Shown here: positions 33,910 through 42,724 of the stretch, piece by piece
Numbering within the stretch: position 1 is the stretch's first letter
Layout: every line of letters begins with the position of its first letter
DNA from: an uncultured Chitinophagaceae bacterium
GTDB lineage: Bacteria; Bacteroidota; Bacteroidia; Chitinophagales; Chitinophagaceae
Reading direction: 5' to 3'
DNA: 64,000 bases
NCBI GenBank assembly: GCA_936908745.1
Contig: CAKZFX010000011.1
Location: 248,001-312,000, forward strand
The notes under the pieces: model-generated
The model's database searches: none
The model's input: only the letters and a program-made list of their open reading frames with translations
Told to the model about the DNA's origin: nothing
Made by a program: the position numbers and the translations under genes

Positions 33910-34620
33910 ATGAATTTTAAGCATCTCTTTTTCGATCTGGATCATACCCTGTGGGATTTTGAGGCCAATAGCCGCCAGACCCTGGGTGAACTCTATGAAT
34001 CACTGCAATTAAGAGACAAAGGCATTGACGATTTTGACCTGTTTCATAAAAATTACCTTGTCCACAATGATAAACTCTGGGACCGCTACCGGAAAGGGTT
34101 TATAAAAGTGGATGAACTGCGCTGGAAGCGGATGTGGCTGGCCCTGCTTGATTTTAAAATAGCCAACGAGCCATTGGCAAGGGAAATGGGCAATCATTTT
34201 TTAGACTTACTGCCGACCCGCAAACTGCTGTTTCCTTACACGATAGAGATATTGGATTACCTGGTGGCAAAAGATTATAAGCTGCACATGATCACAAATG
34301 GATTTGAAAAAACACAGCATAGCAAACTGGCTAATTCCGGGCTGGCACATTACTTTATCGAAGTCATCACTTCCGAAGGCAGCCAAAGCCTGAAGCCTAA
34401 TAAAGAGATCTTTGACTACGCTTTTCAAAAAACAGGTGCGCTTCCTTCCGAAAGTATCATGATCGGCGACACGATTGATGTGGACATTCTAGGCGCTGTC
34501 AACGCAGGTATAGACCAGGTACACGTAAACCATTTAACCAAAGAACCTGTGCCTGTAAAGGAAGGATTATTGCCGACTTATACTGTGTATTCGTTGAAGG
34601 AGTTGGAAACGATATTTTAG
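33910..34620 (+). CDS. YjjG-family HAD nucleotidase
   Basis: 236 residues. HAD motif I FFDLDHTLWDFEANS (nucleophile Asp10 and Asp12), motif II near MITNGFEKTQHSKL, motif III Lys in LKPNKEIFD and motif IV MIGDTIDVDILGA. The HTLWDFEAN variant and the length identify the YjjG group, which dephosphorylates non-canonical pyrimidine nucleotides (house-cleaning) as well as dUMP and dTMP. Monocistronic. Confidence 0.93.
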   Translation: MNFKHLFFDLDHTLWDFEANSRQTLGELYESLQLRDKGIDDFDLFHKNYLVHNDKLWDRYRKGFIKVDELRWKRMWLALLDFKIANEPLAREMGNHFLDLLPTRKLLFPYTIEILDYLVAKDYKLHMITNGFEKTQHSKLANSGLAHYFIEVITSEGSQSLKPNKEIFDYAFQKTGALPSESIMIGDTIDVDILGAVNAGIDQVHVNHLTKEPVPVKEGLLPTYTVYSLKELETIF

Positions 34621-34691
34621 GAATACGTTTGGAGTGGTTGCGTGATTAAAACAGTTAACAATGACAAGAATGAAATTAGTGCTATCAGAAA

Positions 34692-34726
34692 CCTTCAACC
34701 CTAAACCTTAAACCTTCGACCTTACC
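34692..34726. repeat. CCTTnAA heptamer array touching the psd stop codon
   Basis: Five 7-nt units (CCTTCAA, CCCTAAA, CCTTAAA and relatives); the last overlaps the minus-strand stop codon of psd at 34722-34724. Same word as at 56201-56272. Confidence 0.82.
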
Positions 34727-35378
34727 ACGTAGCTATCACCGTCACACCACCCTGTGGCTTGTCGCCGATTTTTACATGGATCTTCGCATCCAGTGGTAAT
34801 AAAAGGTCAACCCTTGAACCAAAACGGATAAAGCCCATTTCTTCGGTTTGCTTTACCTGCTGGCCGGCGCTTAAATAATTAATGATGCGTTTGGCGAGTG
34901 CACCTGCAATTTGTTTGACCAGAATTTCTTTCCCGTCTTTGCGATAGACCACAGAATGTCTTTCGTTTTCTGTAGAAGATTTAGGATGCCATGCCACGAG
35001 GTATTTTCCTTTGTGATATTGGCTGTATAATACTTCGCCTGTAACCGGATTCCTGTTTACGTGCACATTCAACGGGCTCATAAATATAGAAACCTGTATG
35101 CGGCGATCTGTAAAATATTCATCGGCCTGCACTTCTTCAATCACCACCACTTTGCCATCAGCAGGAGCAACGATAGCGTTGTCCTGTATGGTCAATGCCC
35201 GGTTGGGTATGCGGAAAAAGGAGATAACAAAAACAAGCAGTCCCAATGTAAGTAAGAAAATAATCCAGCTAATGATGGGTAATTCAAAGCTGATAAAATA
35301 GAACGAAAGAATATTGATAACACCAAAAAGAATGGTGCTCCATGCGATGATCTTATAGCCTTCCTTGTGTATGGTCAT
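34722..35378 (-). CDS. psd: Phosphatidylserine decarboxylase
   Basis: 218 residues, the short 'archaeal-type' form. Two N-terminal membrane segments (12-50) are followed by the catalytic domain. Self-cleavage occurs at Gly187-Ser188 in RFGSRVDLLLP, producing the pyruvoyl group. The catalytic histidines are expected in SPLNVHVNRNPVTG and in the WHPKSSTENERH stretch. It makes phosphatidylethanolamine. It lies downstream of cdsA in reading direction opposite on the map but is transcribed from its own exact -7 box at 35396-35403. Confidence 0.93.
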   Translation of the reverse strand: MTIHKEGYKIIAWSTILFGVINILSFYFISFELPIISWIIFLLTLGLLVFVISFFRIPNRALTIQDNAIVAPADGKVVVIEEVQADEYFTDRRIQVSIFMSPLNVHVNRNPVTGEVLYSQYHKGKYLVAWHPKSSTENERHSVVYRKDGKEILVKQIAGALAKRIINYLSAGQQVKQTEEMGFIRFGSRVDLLLPLDAKIHVKIGDKPQGGVTVIATW

Positions 35379-35395
35379 GCTTACCGGTTGAGGGG

Positions 35396-35403
35396 CAAAT
35401 ATA
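35396..35403 (-). promoter_or_regulatory. -7 box of psd
   Basis: Minus-strand TATATTTG, exact TAnnTTTG, 17 nt before the psd start. A heptamer array begins 4 nt further upstream. Confidence 0.65.
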
Positions 35404-35407
35404 GGAA

Positions 35408-35442
35408 AATGGTGAATGGTGAATTGGCAATAATGAATATGA
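35408..35442. repeat. AATGGTG heptamer array between cdsA and psd
   Basis: Five units (two AATGGTG, then AATTGGC, AATAATG, AATATGA) that fill the space between the psd -7 box and the cdsA stop codon. Confidence 0.85.
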
Positions 35443-35447
35443 AACTG

Positions 35448-36362
35448 TTATCCCATCAAAGCCAGCCATATCCAAACGGCAGGCGTTGCCAGCAACAGCG
35501 AATCAAACCGGTCTAAAAAGCCGCCATGGCCCGGCATGATAGAACCGCTGTCTTTAACACCTGCCATTCGTTTCAGCTTGGATTCAAGCAGGTCGCCGAA
35601 TGTGCCTGTAATGGCCGCTATCAACGCCAAAATGCCGACCAGTATAAAGAATTGAAGCTGGAAGGATTTTATAAAATAAAAACTGGCAGCCAGGCCAACG
35701 ACAACTACAGCGAGTATAACACCGCCAACTGTTCCTTCCCATGTTTTCTTGGGCGACACTTTGGACAACGGTGTTTTTCCAATCAAAGAACCCACGATAT
35801 ATGCCATCGTATCATTGATCCAGATAGAAGCGATAATTAACACAGGCATTATTTTTTCTGCAAAAACAACTTCTACATCAGAAGCATCAATAACGGTAGT
35901 TTTAAATAAATCCAGCATTAATCCCCAACTGACAGAAATATAGAATATTCCTAACGCTGCCATTAAAAATGGCTTTAAAGCAAGGTTCTTTTGCTGAACA
36001 GTACCGCCTAATGTCCACAACGTACCCACTGCAATAACAAGAAAATTGAGATCAACTTTTCCACCGCCAATAGTCAATGAATATGTAACACTCGTATTCC
36101 TCAACAACTGTTCTGCCATTATCGGCATGTATAACATCACGCCAAATCCAAAAACCATCAGTCCGAGTTTGAGATTGATGTTGTATTCTACGTTATAAAT
36201 TTTCTGCATTAATCGCAAATACTCCCACCAGCAACCAAAATGAATTACTGTAAACAGCAAAAAGAAACTCCAGTAATTCCATAACAATCCCGTCAGCATC
36301 ACTGCTACGAATACGATGGCGGTTAACGCTCTTGTGCGGAATACAGGCCAGTTAAATGCCAT
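35448..36362 (-). CDS. cdsA: Phosphatidate cytidylyltransferase
   Basis: 304 residues with about eight membrane helices. The C-terminal family signature is present: SPKKTWEGTVGG followed by DLLESKLKRMAGVKDSGSIMPGHGGFLDRFDSLL. It makes CDP-diacylglycerol, the precursor of phosphatidylserine and thus of the product of the neighbouring psd. It lies 3 bp after the CPBP protease gene, so the two are co-transcribed. Confidence 0.96.
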   Translation of the reverse strand: MAFNWPVFRTRALTAIVFVAVMLTGLLWNYWSFFLLFTVIHFGCWWEYLRLMQKIYNVEYNINLKLGLMVFGFGVMLYMPIMAEQLLRNTSVTYSLTIGGGKVDLNFLVIAVGTLWTLGGTVQQKNLALKPFLMAALGIFYISVSWGLMLDLFKTTVIDASDVEVVFAEKIMPVLIIASIWINDTMAYIVGSLIGKTPLSKVSPKKTWEGTVGGVILAVVVVGLAASFYFIKSFQLQFFILVGILALIAAITGTFGDLLESKLKRMAGVKDSGSIMPGHGGFLDRFDSLLLATPAVWIWLALMG

Positions 36363-36365
36363 AAA

Positions 36366-37325
36366 TTAATTACGTTGAAAAGGTTTCCTGACGGCTTCGT
36401 CCTCAGCGCCATACACGGCCGCATAGGTTGCCGTTGATCTCCTGCGCATCCATTCTATAAATATAACGACCAATAAAAAACTGACAGAACCCATCAAAGC
36501 TAATGCCTGTGCAGACACTGGCTGCTCCTGGCTCTCCAGCAACTGAGGATTATAATACGCTAAAATGACCAGCAATGCATCATATATAAAATGGGCTGCA
36601 ATGGCCACCCAAAGGCTGCCGCTGTACCAAAACATAGCACCTAATAAAATACCCAGCAATAATCTTGGAAAAAATCCATAAAACTGTAAATGGACCGCCG
36701 AGAATAATGCAGCCGTTACAATAATGGCCGCCCATGGACTTTTAAAAATCCTTGTCAGCAAACGCTGGATCACTCCGCGAAACAACAGTTCTTCACCTAC
36801 ACCTGCAAACAAGGCAATGAAAAACAGGTTGGCTACTAAATCCAATGGCGTATGATGAGAAAGCAGGCCCTTCATAGTCCTGGCAACCCTGTCTTCTGAC
36901 TCCTTCATCCAACTGGCCATATCCGGCGGAAAAGAAATATTCCGGTTCATCACTCCCAGCCATTGTGCAAGGGGAAGCGCCACGATCATGATCAGCACAC
37001 CCGCCATCCAGTAGCCGGAATTGGAAGGTCGTTCTAATTGCAGGTAAGCCTTTGTATTGGTGCTGAATAACCAGCCTGCGGCCAAAGAGGGAACAAGTAA
37101 AAAAGCAATAAAATTGACCACCTGCAAGCCACGCATCGCAACGATTGTTGAGCTTTTGCTAAAATCCCATTTGTCCATGTCCTTTAGCTGCTCCATGCTC
37201 ATTCCAGATATAGACATGACAACATATTGACCCACAAGACCCACAATGAAAAGACTGGCTATAATGATACAAAAAACGACCAGCAACTGATTACCCGCCG
37301 ATCTTGTTTTTAATAATCCCCGCAT
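36366..37325 (-). CDS. CPBP-family intramembrane metalloprotease
   Basis: 319 residues from the ATG at 37325; the ATG at 37391 would overlap the divergent dusB start. Seven to eight membrane helices are visible. The abortive-infection/CPBP catalytic motifs are GEELLFRGVIQR (Glu-Glu and Arg) and the later SAVHLQFY and HFIYDALL histidines. The family includes CAAX-type proteases and bacteriocin self-immunity proteins. Substrate unknown. In operon with cdsA. Confidence 0.9.
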   Translation of the reverse strand: MRGLLKTRSAGNQLLVVFCIIIASLFIVGLVGQYVVMSISGMSMEQLKDMDKWDFSKSSTIVAMRGLQVVNFIAFLLVPSLAAGWLFSTNTKAYLQLERPSNSGYWMAGVLIMIVALPLAQWLGVMNRNISFPPDMASWMKESEDRVARTMKGLLSHHTPLDLVANLFFIALFAGVGEELLFRGVIQRLLTRIFKSPWAAIIVTAALFSAVHLQFYGFFPRLLLGILLGAMFWYSGSLWVAIAAHFIYDALLVILAYYNPQLLESQEQPVSAQALALMGSVSFLLVVIFIEWMRRRSTATYAAVYGAEDEAVRKPFQRN

Positions 37326-37348
37326 TCGAAAACTCCGTTTTTTGGTTG

Positions 37349-37356
37349 TACTTTTG
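37349..37356 (+). promoter_or_regulatory. -7 box of dusB
   Basis: TACTTTTG, exact TAnnTTTG, 11 nt before the GTG start at 37368, supporting that start. Confidence 0.65.
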
Positions 37357-37367
37357 CCGTTTGAAAC

Positions 37368-38408
37368 GTGGTAAAGATAGGCAACATACAACTTCCTGAA
37401 TTTCCCCTTCTCCTCGCCCCGATGGAGGATGTGAGCGATCCGCCCTTCCGTGCTGTTTGCAAGGACAACGGCGCTGATCTCATGTATACGGAATTTATTT
37501 CTTCCGAAGGTTTGATCCGCGATGCAATCAAAAGCCGCAAAAAACTCGACATTTTTGAATACGAACGCCCTGTCGGCATACAGATTTTTGGCGGCGACGA
37601 AGAAAGCCTGGCCATGGCTGCTAAGATCGTGGAAGTAACCAACCCCGATTTACTGGACATCAACTTTGGTTGCCCGGTAAAAAAAGTAGCCATGAAAGGC
37701 GCCGGCGCCGGTGTGTTAAAAGATATTGACCTGATGGTGCGCCTTACAGATGCCGTGGTAAAAGCCACTTCATTGCCGGTTACCGTCAAAACGAGATTGG
37801 GCTGGGACGACAACACAAGAAATATTGAAGAAGTAGCCGAACGTTTGCAGGACGTTGGTATCAAAGCACTCGCTATTCATGGCCGCACACGTACGCAGAT
37901 GTATAAAGGCGAGGCCGACTGGACGCTGATCGGGAAAGTAAAAAACAATCCACGTATACAGATCCCCATTTTTGGCAACGGCGATATTGATTCACCTGAA
38001 AAAGCAGTGGAATACAAAAACCGCTATGGCGTGGATGGCATTATGATCGGCCGTGCGGCTATTGGTTATCCCTGGATCTTTAACGAGATCAAACACTTTG
38101 TAAAAACAGGCGAACATCTGCCAGCGCCTTCTATCGAAGACCGTTTATTTGTTTGCCGCAAGCATCTTCGTAAATCCATTGAATGGAAAAATCCGGTTGT
38201 GGGCATCAATGAAATGCGCCGGCACTATGCCAACTACTTAAAAGGATTGCCGAATATTAAAGAGTTTCGTAATAAACTGGTAACGCTGAAAACAGAAGAA
38301 GAGATCAACGAAGTGTTTGATGACATTGCCCGCACATACAAAGGCTACGAGTTTGAAAAAACAGCGATCGAACTGGTAAACTACCACGAAAAATGCCCGA
38401 TCGACTGA
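37368..38408 (+). CDS. dusB: tRNA-dihydrouridine synthase DusB
   Basis: 346 residues from a GTG start. FMN-binding TIM barrel with LLLAPMEDVSDPPFR at the N-terminus, the catalytic-cysteine motif INFGCPVKKVAMKGAGAG and the phosphate-binding GNGDIDSPE and DGIMIGRAAIG loops. It reduces specific uridines in the tRNA D-loop. Its stop codon directly touches that of the next, convergent gene. Confidence 0.95.
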   Translation: MVKIGNIQLPEFPLLLAPMEDVSDPPFRAVCKDNGADLMYTEFISSEGLIRDAIKSRKKLDIFEYERPVGIQIFGGDEESLAMAAKIVEVTNPDLLDINFGCPVKKVAMKGAGAGVLKDIDLMVRLTDAVVKATSLPVTVKTRLGWDDNTRNIEEVAERLQDVGIKALAIHGRTRTQMYKGEADWTLIGKVKNNPRIQIPIFGNGDIDSPEKAVEYKNRYGVDGIMIGRAAIGYPWIFNEIKHFVKTGEHLPAPSIEDRLFVCRKHLRKSIEWKNPVVGINEMRRHYANYLKGLPNIKEFRNKLVTLKTEEEINEVFDDIARTYKGYEFEKTAIELVNYHEKCPID

Positions 38409-38654
38409 TCAGGTCATTTTGATCCGCATCGTTTTCATCAATCCATATACTGACACAATGATCCATGCGCCATGCAGCATTACAAATGGCCAGTAATTGA
38501 CACGCAACGCTGCATAACAGGCTAATGCGCCGCCAAGGATATTCAGTACAAAAAACATTTTCCCGTTAGGAATGATCAGCTTTGATACATTCAGGAAATA
38601 GGCCAGCAAAATAAGACCGATGCCTGCCGAGCCAACAATATCGCCATAAACCAT
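38409..38654 (-). CDS. CBU_0592-family small membrane protein
   Basis: 81 residues from the ATG at 38654 (MVYGDIVGSAGIG); the longer frame upstream is inside the neighbouring gene. Three hydrophobic helices (about 4-24, 31-49 and 54-72) with GLILLAYFLNVSKLI and NILGGALACYAA, the pattern of the CBU_0592 family of unknown function. It is 2 bp downstream of the next membrane protein gene, so in the same operon. Confidence 0.75.
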   Translation of the reverse strand: MVYGDIVGSAGIGLILLAYFLNVSKLIIPNGKMFFVLNILGGALACYAALRVNYWPFVMLHGAWIIVSVYGLMKTMRIKMT

Positions 38655-38656
38655 AG

Positions 38657-39184
38657 CTAAAAATTTGATACAAAAGATTGCAATCCTTCTGTGTAGGCTT
38701 TGCCACGGTTGGCAGCATAGCGATCGGCCAGCAACGCAAACAAAGCCATCACAGCTAATGATACGCCAAAACCTCTCCAAAAATCATGCGCAGTATTGTT
38801 GCGGAAATAAATAAATAAACCAACGCCGGCAAGCAGCAACACAAGTTCGGACCAAAACAATACAGTAAAATTTTTCATCACTTTTTGCATCCGGGGCAAT
38901 TCCTTTTCTTTTAATTCTGTCGGATTCAGATCGTATGCATACACATTGCGCACACGGTCCGCATCACTTCTTTTGTAAACAGTGTAACCCGCTACACCTG
39001 ACAACAAACCCACCAGCAATAACGGCAAGGCGGCGCCTTTATAAAAATTGTTTTTCAGGAACATCAAAAACACAATGGCGGTAACAAGTGCTGCGATCCC
39101 GATCAGCAGGAACAAAAATGCCTGTTGCTTTTCGGCCACAAAATACTTTTCAATGTCAGCTTTGGTAAACATGGTAAAAATCAT
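38657..39184 (-). CDS. Membrane protein of unknown function
   Basis: 175 residues with four hydrophobic segments (about 22-43, 50-68, 107-126 and 137-153) and a central soluble helical stretch (RNVYAYDLNPTELKEKELPRMQKVMKNF). It overlaps the peroxidase gene by the classic ATGA (39181-39184), so translation is coupled; an alternative start is at 39172. I do not recognise a family. Operon position with an exported peroxidase may indicate an envelope role. Confidence 0.7.
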   Translation of the reverse strand: MIFTMFTKADIEKYFVAEKQQAFLFLLIGIAALVTAIVFLMFLKNNFYKGAALPLLLVGLLSGVAGYTVYKRSDADRVRNVYAYDLNPTELKEKELPRMQKVMKNFTVLFWSELVLLLAGVGLFIYFRNNTAHDFWRGFGVSLAVMALFALLADRYAANRGKAYTEGLQSFVSNF

Positions 39185-39864
39185 TTTGCGTTTACTTTAT
39201 CGGTTATCTCGCTGCCCGTAGGCGAAACAGAAGGGCCAAAATAATCGGTCAGCACCCCTTCTTCATTCACAAGGTATTTGGAAAAATTCCACGATGGCAA
39301 TTCATTATTCCAGCCATTCTTGGCCGCATCCGTCAGCCATTGAAAAACAGGATTTTGTTCCGGCGATTTGACTACCACACTCTTTTTTACCAATGGAAAA
39401 CTGACGCCAAAATTCAGTTTGCAAAACTGTGCGATCTCTTCGTCTGTTCCTTTTTCCTGTTCTTTAAAATCATTGGCTGGAAAACCGATCACCACCAAAT
39501 CGCTGATATGTTGCTCATACAACTTTTGCAGGTCGCTGTACTGTTCGGTATAGCCGCAGGCACTGGCAGTATTTACCAGCAACACTTTTTTGCCTTTAAG
39601 TGTCGAAAAATCCAGCACATCGCCATTGTTCAATGTTGCTTTCAATGAATAAAAAGAAACAGGCGGCTGCACTTTATCATTCGATAACTTCTTTGTGTTC
39701 TTCCCGGTCAGGTTGGTAAACCACATCAGCGCCGGGTAAATAGCTTTCATTACTTTCTGGCGATAGCTCATATTCCTGGAATTAAAATTGACGATCTCCA
39801 CGTAACCGGCAAATGCCACCAGCAACATGAAAACAACAAGTAATATTTTTTTTAATCGTTTCAT
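39181..39864 (-). CDS. Membrane-anchored glutathione peroxidase-family protein
   Basis: 227 residues. An N-terminal membrane helix (5-21) and a 45-residue spacer precede the peroxidase domain. Peroxidatic Cys103 sits in NTASACGYTEQY, followed by FPANDFKEQEKGT and PSWNFSKYLV. The usual catalytic Gln position in the second motif is occupied by a Glu/Gln pair (KEQEKGT). Paralogue of 7169-7687, longer by the anchor. It heads a small operon with two membrane proteins. Confidence 0.88.
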   Translation of the reverse strand: MKRLKKILLVVFMLLVAFAGYVEIVNFNSRNMSYRQKVMKAIYPALMWFTNLTGKNTKKLSNDKVQPPVSFYSLKATLNNGDVLDFSTLKGKKVLLVNTASACGYTEQYSDLQKLYEQHISDLVVIGFPANDFKEQEKGTDEEIAQFCKLNFGVSFPLVKKSVVVKSPEQNPVFQWLTDAAKNGWNNELPSWNFSKYLVNEEGVLTDYFGPSVSPTGSEITDKVNAK

Positions 39865-39865
39865 A

Positions 39866-41233
39866 TCAGCGAATGATCCATTTAAACAACTTCAGTTTCC
39901 CTTTAAACGGCGGATACTTCATCTTCGGATCAAACCATGTCGGCGTTTTCATCACCGCCTTGCGATGGCTGAACGTTTCAAAACTAAAATGCCCATGATA
40001 ATTGCCTGTACCGCTGAATCCACGTCCGCCAAATGGCAAATGATGATTCGTCAGGTGCCAGCTTGAATTATTGACACAAACACCTCCCGCCGGAACCAGC
40101 TCCAGCCACTCCTTTTCCTTACCCGACGAATAAATATAAAAAGACAAAGGATTGGGATTTTTATCAATGATCGCTTTGGCTTGTTCTGTTGTTGCAAATG
40201 AAATCACCGGCAACACAGGACCAAATATTTCATCCTTCATTACCGGCGATTCTATATTCACATCCGTTAAAACAGTTGGCTCAATAAACAAATTGGCTTT
40301 ATCTGTTCTTCCGCCATACACGATTGTTCCCTGTTGTAAATAACCATGCACCCGGTCAAACTGCTTTTCATTGATCAGCTTACCATAATTATAACTTTCT
40401 TCCGGTCGCTCTCCAAAAAAATCCACAATGCGTTTCTTTATTTCATCTATTAGTTCGTTCTTCTTCGATTCATGCACCAAAATATAATCCGGCGCCACAC
40501 ACATTTGACCTGCATTTGAAAACTTAGTCATTACGATCCGTTTCGCTGCTACTTTTATATTCGCATCGCTTTCCACCACGCAGGGACTCTTACCGCCTAA
40601 TTCCAGTGTAACCGGCGTGATCTTATCAGCCGCCATTTTATAAATGATGCGGCCTACCGCCGTACTGCCCGTATAGAATACATGATCAAAACGAAACGCA
40701 TCCATCATGGCCGGGATCACTTTTTCACCAGCGCCTTGTACGTATAAAATATATTCAGGCGAAAATGTTTCTTCAATGATCTTCTTCATCACCGCATCCG
40801 TTGCCGGCGCAAACTCGCTTGGTTTCAGCACCACACAATTACCCGCCGCAATAGCGCCGATCAATGGATTGATCAATAACTGGAAAGGATAATTCCAGGG
40901 ACCAATGATCAGCACCACGCCCAGGGGTTCACGTAAAACCTTACTCGACGATGGAAAATTAAGCAGGTTGGTCGTCACCGGTTCAGGCCGCATCCACTCC
41001 CGCAGGTTGCGGATCGCTGCCGACAATTCGGCCAGCACCATCCCTGTTTCTGTCACCCATGTTTCCTCTTTGCTTTTCTTGAGATCATAAAACAATGCTG
41101 CATACAATTCTTCTTCATGCTGAAGAATAGCCTGTTTCAGTTTCTTCAACTGCTCTTTTCGGAAGGCATAAGACCTTGTTTGCCCGCTGTTAAAATACTG
41201 GCGAAGATTTTCCAGTTGTCCGCTGTCCGGCAT
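39866..41233 (-). CDS. Aldehyde dehydrogenase (class 3 / fatty aldehyde type)
   Basis: 455 residues, the length of the class 3 group. Catalytic Cys245 in SNAGQMCVAPDY, general base Glu211 in LELGGKSPC, cofactor loop FYTGSTAVG and GPWNYPFQL. Class 3 enzymes oxidise aromatic or long-chain aldehydes with NAD(P). No membrane tail is present. It ends 1 bp from the peroxidase gene, suggesting a shared oxidative or lipid-aldehyde detoxification operon. Confidence 0.95.
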   Translation of the reverse strand: MPDSGQLENLRQYFNSGQTRSYAFRKEQLKKLKQAILQHEEELYAALFYDLKKSKEETWVTETGMVLAELSAAIRNLREWMRPEPVTTNLLNFPSSSKVLREPLGVVLIIGPWNYPFQLLINPLIGAIAAGNCVVLKPSEFAPATDAVMKKIIEETFSPEYILYVQGAGEKVIPAMMDAFRFDHVFYTGSTAVGRIIYKMAADKITPVTLELGGKSPCVVESDANIKVAAKRIVMTKFSNAGQMCVAPDYILVHESKKNELIDEIKKRIVDFFGERPEESYNYGKLINEKQFDRVHGYLQQGTIVYGGRTDKANLFIEPTVLTDVNIESPVMKDEIFGPVLPVISFATTEQAKAIIDKNPNPLSFYIYSSGKEKEWLELVPAGGVCVNNSSWHLTNHHLPFGGRGFSGTGNYHGHFSFETFSHRKAVMKTPTWFDPKMKYPPFKGKLKLFKWIIR

Positions 41234-41304
41234 TAGCTGTAATTTTATACCAAGTTATTGAAATCGGTAGTGATTTCTAAGCATAAAGATTTTTTGGCCT
41301 TCCA

Positions 41305-41380
41305 CTGATCTCGCTGATTTACGCTGATTTTCTGCGTTTATCTGCGATACCTGTCTGCCGACAGGCAGGTCTGCGGGAAA
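41305..41380. repeat. CTGATTTACG-type array interrupted by a mini-palindrome
   Basis: Degenerate 8-10-nt units (CTGATCTCG, CTGATTTACG, CTGCGTTTAT, CTGCGATA) run from 41305. At 41350-41369 the palindrome CCTGTCTGCCGACAGGCAGG interrupts them, after which the array resumes with TCTGCGGGAAA. Confidence 0.75.
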
Positions 41381-41400
41381 ATAAATTTTAATCATTGCTT

Positions 41401-41838
41401 ATGACAGACGAGTATTTTATGATGCAGGCCCTCAAAGAAGCTAAAAAAGCCTATGAAGATGAGGAGATACCGATCGGCGCCGTAGTGGTGATGAATGAAC
41501 GGATCATTGCCCGTGGCCACAACATGACCGAGCGGCTCAACGATCCGACCGCACATGCCGAAATGATCGCCCTGACATCCGCCTTCAATATGCTGGGCAG
41601 CAAATACCTGCCCGACGCTACTTTATATGTCACTATCGAGCCCTGCCTGATGTGTGCCGGTGCATTGTACTGGAGCAAGATCGGCAAAGTGGTATTTGGC
41701 GCCGAAGATGAAAAAAACGGGTACAAAAAAACCACGCAGGCCAACTGGCCTTTTCACCCCAAAACCGAATTGATAAGAGGCGTATTAAAAGAAGATTGCG
41801 CCCAGTTGATGAAAGACTTTTTTAAAAATAAGAGATAG
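41401..41838 (+). CDS. tadA: tRNA adenosine(34) deaminase
   Basis: 145 residues from the ATG at 41401. Zn-site motifs H52-A-E54 (TAHAEM) and P-C82-LM-C85-AGAL, with the TadA-type N-terminal MMQALKEAKKA and the loop IARGHNMTERLNDPTAHAE. It converts A34 to inosine in tRNA-Arg. Length and the NDPTAHAE pattern separate it from cytidine and guanine deaminases. It is followed by twin hairpins. Confidence 0.93.
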   Translation: MTDEYFMMQALKEAKKAYEDEEIPIGAVVVMNERIIARGHNMTERLNDPTAHAEMIALTSAFNMLGSKYLPDATLYVTIEPCLMCAGALYWSKIGKVVFGAEDEKNGYKKTTQANWPFHPKTELIRGVLKEDCAQLMKDFFKNKR

Positions 41839-41998
41839 ACCTCTTCGGGACTTATAGTCCCGAAGACTGTTTTTATTGCTTACAGCAATGAACAGTAGCT
41901 TGAACTATGAATCTCCGGTGGAGAGGGAAAACCCTCACCTCTTCGGGACTTGTAGTCCCGAAGCATTCTTTTATTGCTTACAGCAATTAGCAGTAACT
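41839..41998 (+). repeat. Direct repeat of a ~62-nt hairpin unit after tadA
   Basis: Two copies (about 41839-41901 and 41937-41998). Each begins with a 10-bp hairpin, CTTCGGGACT / AGTCCCGAAG, with a 3-nt loop (41843-41865 and 41941-41963), then a T-rich stretch, TTATTGCTTACAGCAAT (itself a small hairpin) and AGCAGTA-like sequence. The first hairpin plus following T-run could terminate tadA. The remainder to 42124 shows no gene. Confidence 0.8.
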
Positions 41999-42124
41999 TC
42001 ATAACTACCTCTTTTCGAAATAAGAAACAATTCATTTGATTACTGCTTTTTTTAAACTGTGTGGTCTTACTTTTGTTAGTAATCATAAGAAACGATATCT
42101 ATTCATCTTTAAATAGTTTTTACT

Positions 42125-42721
42125 ATGGCATTTACATTAGCTCCGCTTCCGTATGCACACGATGCGCTGGAACCGCATATTGACACTGCAACCATGCAGA
42201 TACACCACGGCAAACATCACCAGGCGTATGTTGACAACCTGAACAAAGCCATTGCAGGTACGCCCAATGAAAATAAATCGCTGGAAGAACTGGTAGCCGC
42301 AGCCGGCTCTATTTCTCCTGCTGTACGCAACAATGGCGGTGGCCACTGGAACCACACTTTCTTCTGGGAATCATTAGCAGCCAACGCTGGTGGCGAACCA
42401 AAAGGCAAGCTGGCCGATGCGATCAACGAAGCATTTGGTTCATTTGATGAATTCAAAACAAAATTTGCACAAGCCGGTATCACACGCTTTGGCAGCGGCT
42501 GGGCATGGTTGATTAAAAACGCGGATGGCAAACTGGAAATCAGTTCCACGCCTAACCAGGACAATCCATTGATGGACGTAGCCGAAGTAAAAGGCACGCC
42601 ATTGCTGGGTGTGGATGTGTGGGAACACGCCTACTACTTAAAATACCAGAACAAAAGACCTGATTATTTAGCAGCGATCTGGAATGTGATCAACTGGGAT
42701 AAAGTAGCAGAGAGATTTTAA
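42125..42721 (+). CDS. Superoxide dismutase (Fe/Mn family)
   Basis: 198 residues. Metal ligands are H27 (QIHHGKHH), H77 (GGHWNHTFFW), D164 and H168 (VDVWEHAY). It dismutates superoxide to peroxide and oxygen in the cytoplasm; no signal peptide. The GGGHWNH context is closer to Mn or cambialistic enzymes than to the NAAQ..WNH of Fe-SOD, but metal choice cannot be decided by sequence alone. Ends in a strong terminator. Confidence 0.95.
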   Translation: MAFTLAPLPYAHDALEPHIDTATMQIHHGKHHQAYVDNLNKAIAGTPNENKSLEELVAAAGSISPAVRNNGGGHWNHTFFWESLAANAGGEPKGKLADAINEAFGSFDEFKTKFAQAGITRFGSGWAWLIKNADGKLEISSTPNQDNPLMDVAEVKGTPLLGVDVWEHAYYLKYQNKRPDYLAAIWNVINWDKVAERF

Positions 42722-42724
42722 TGC

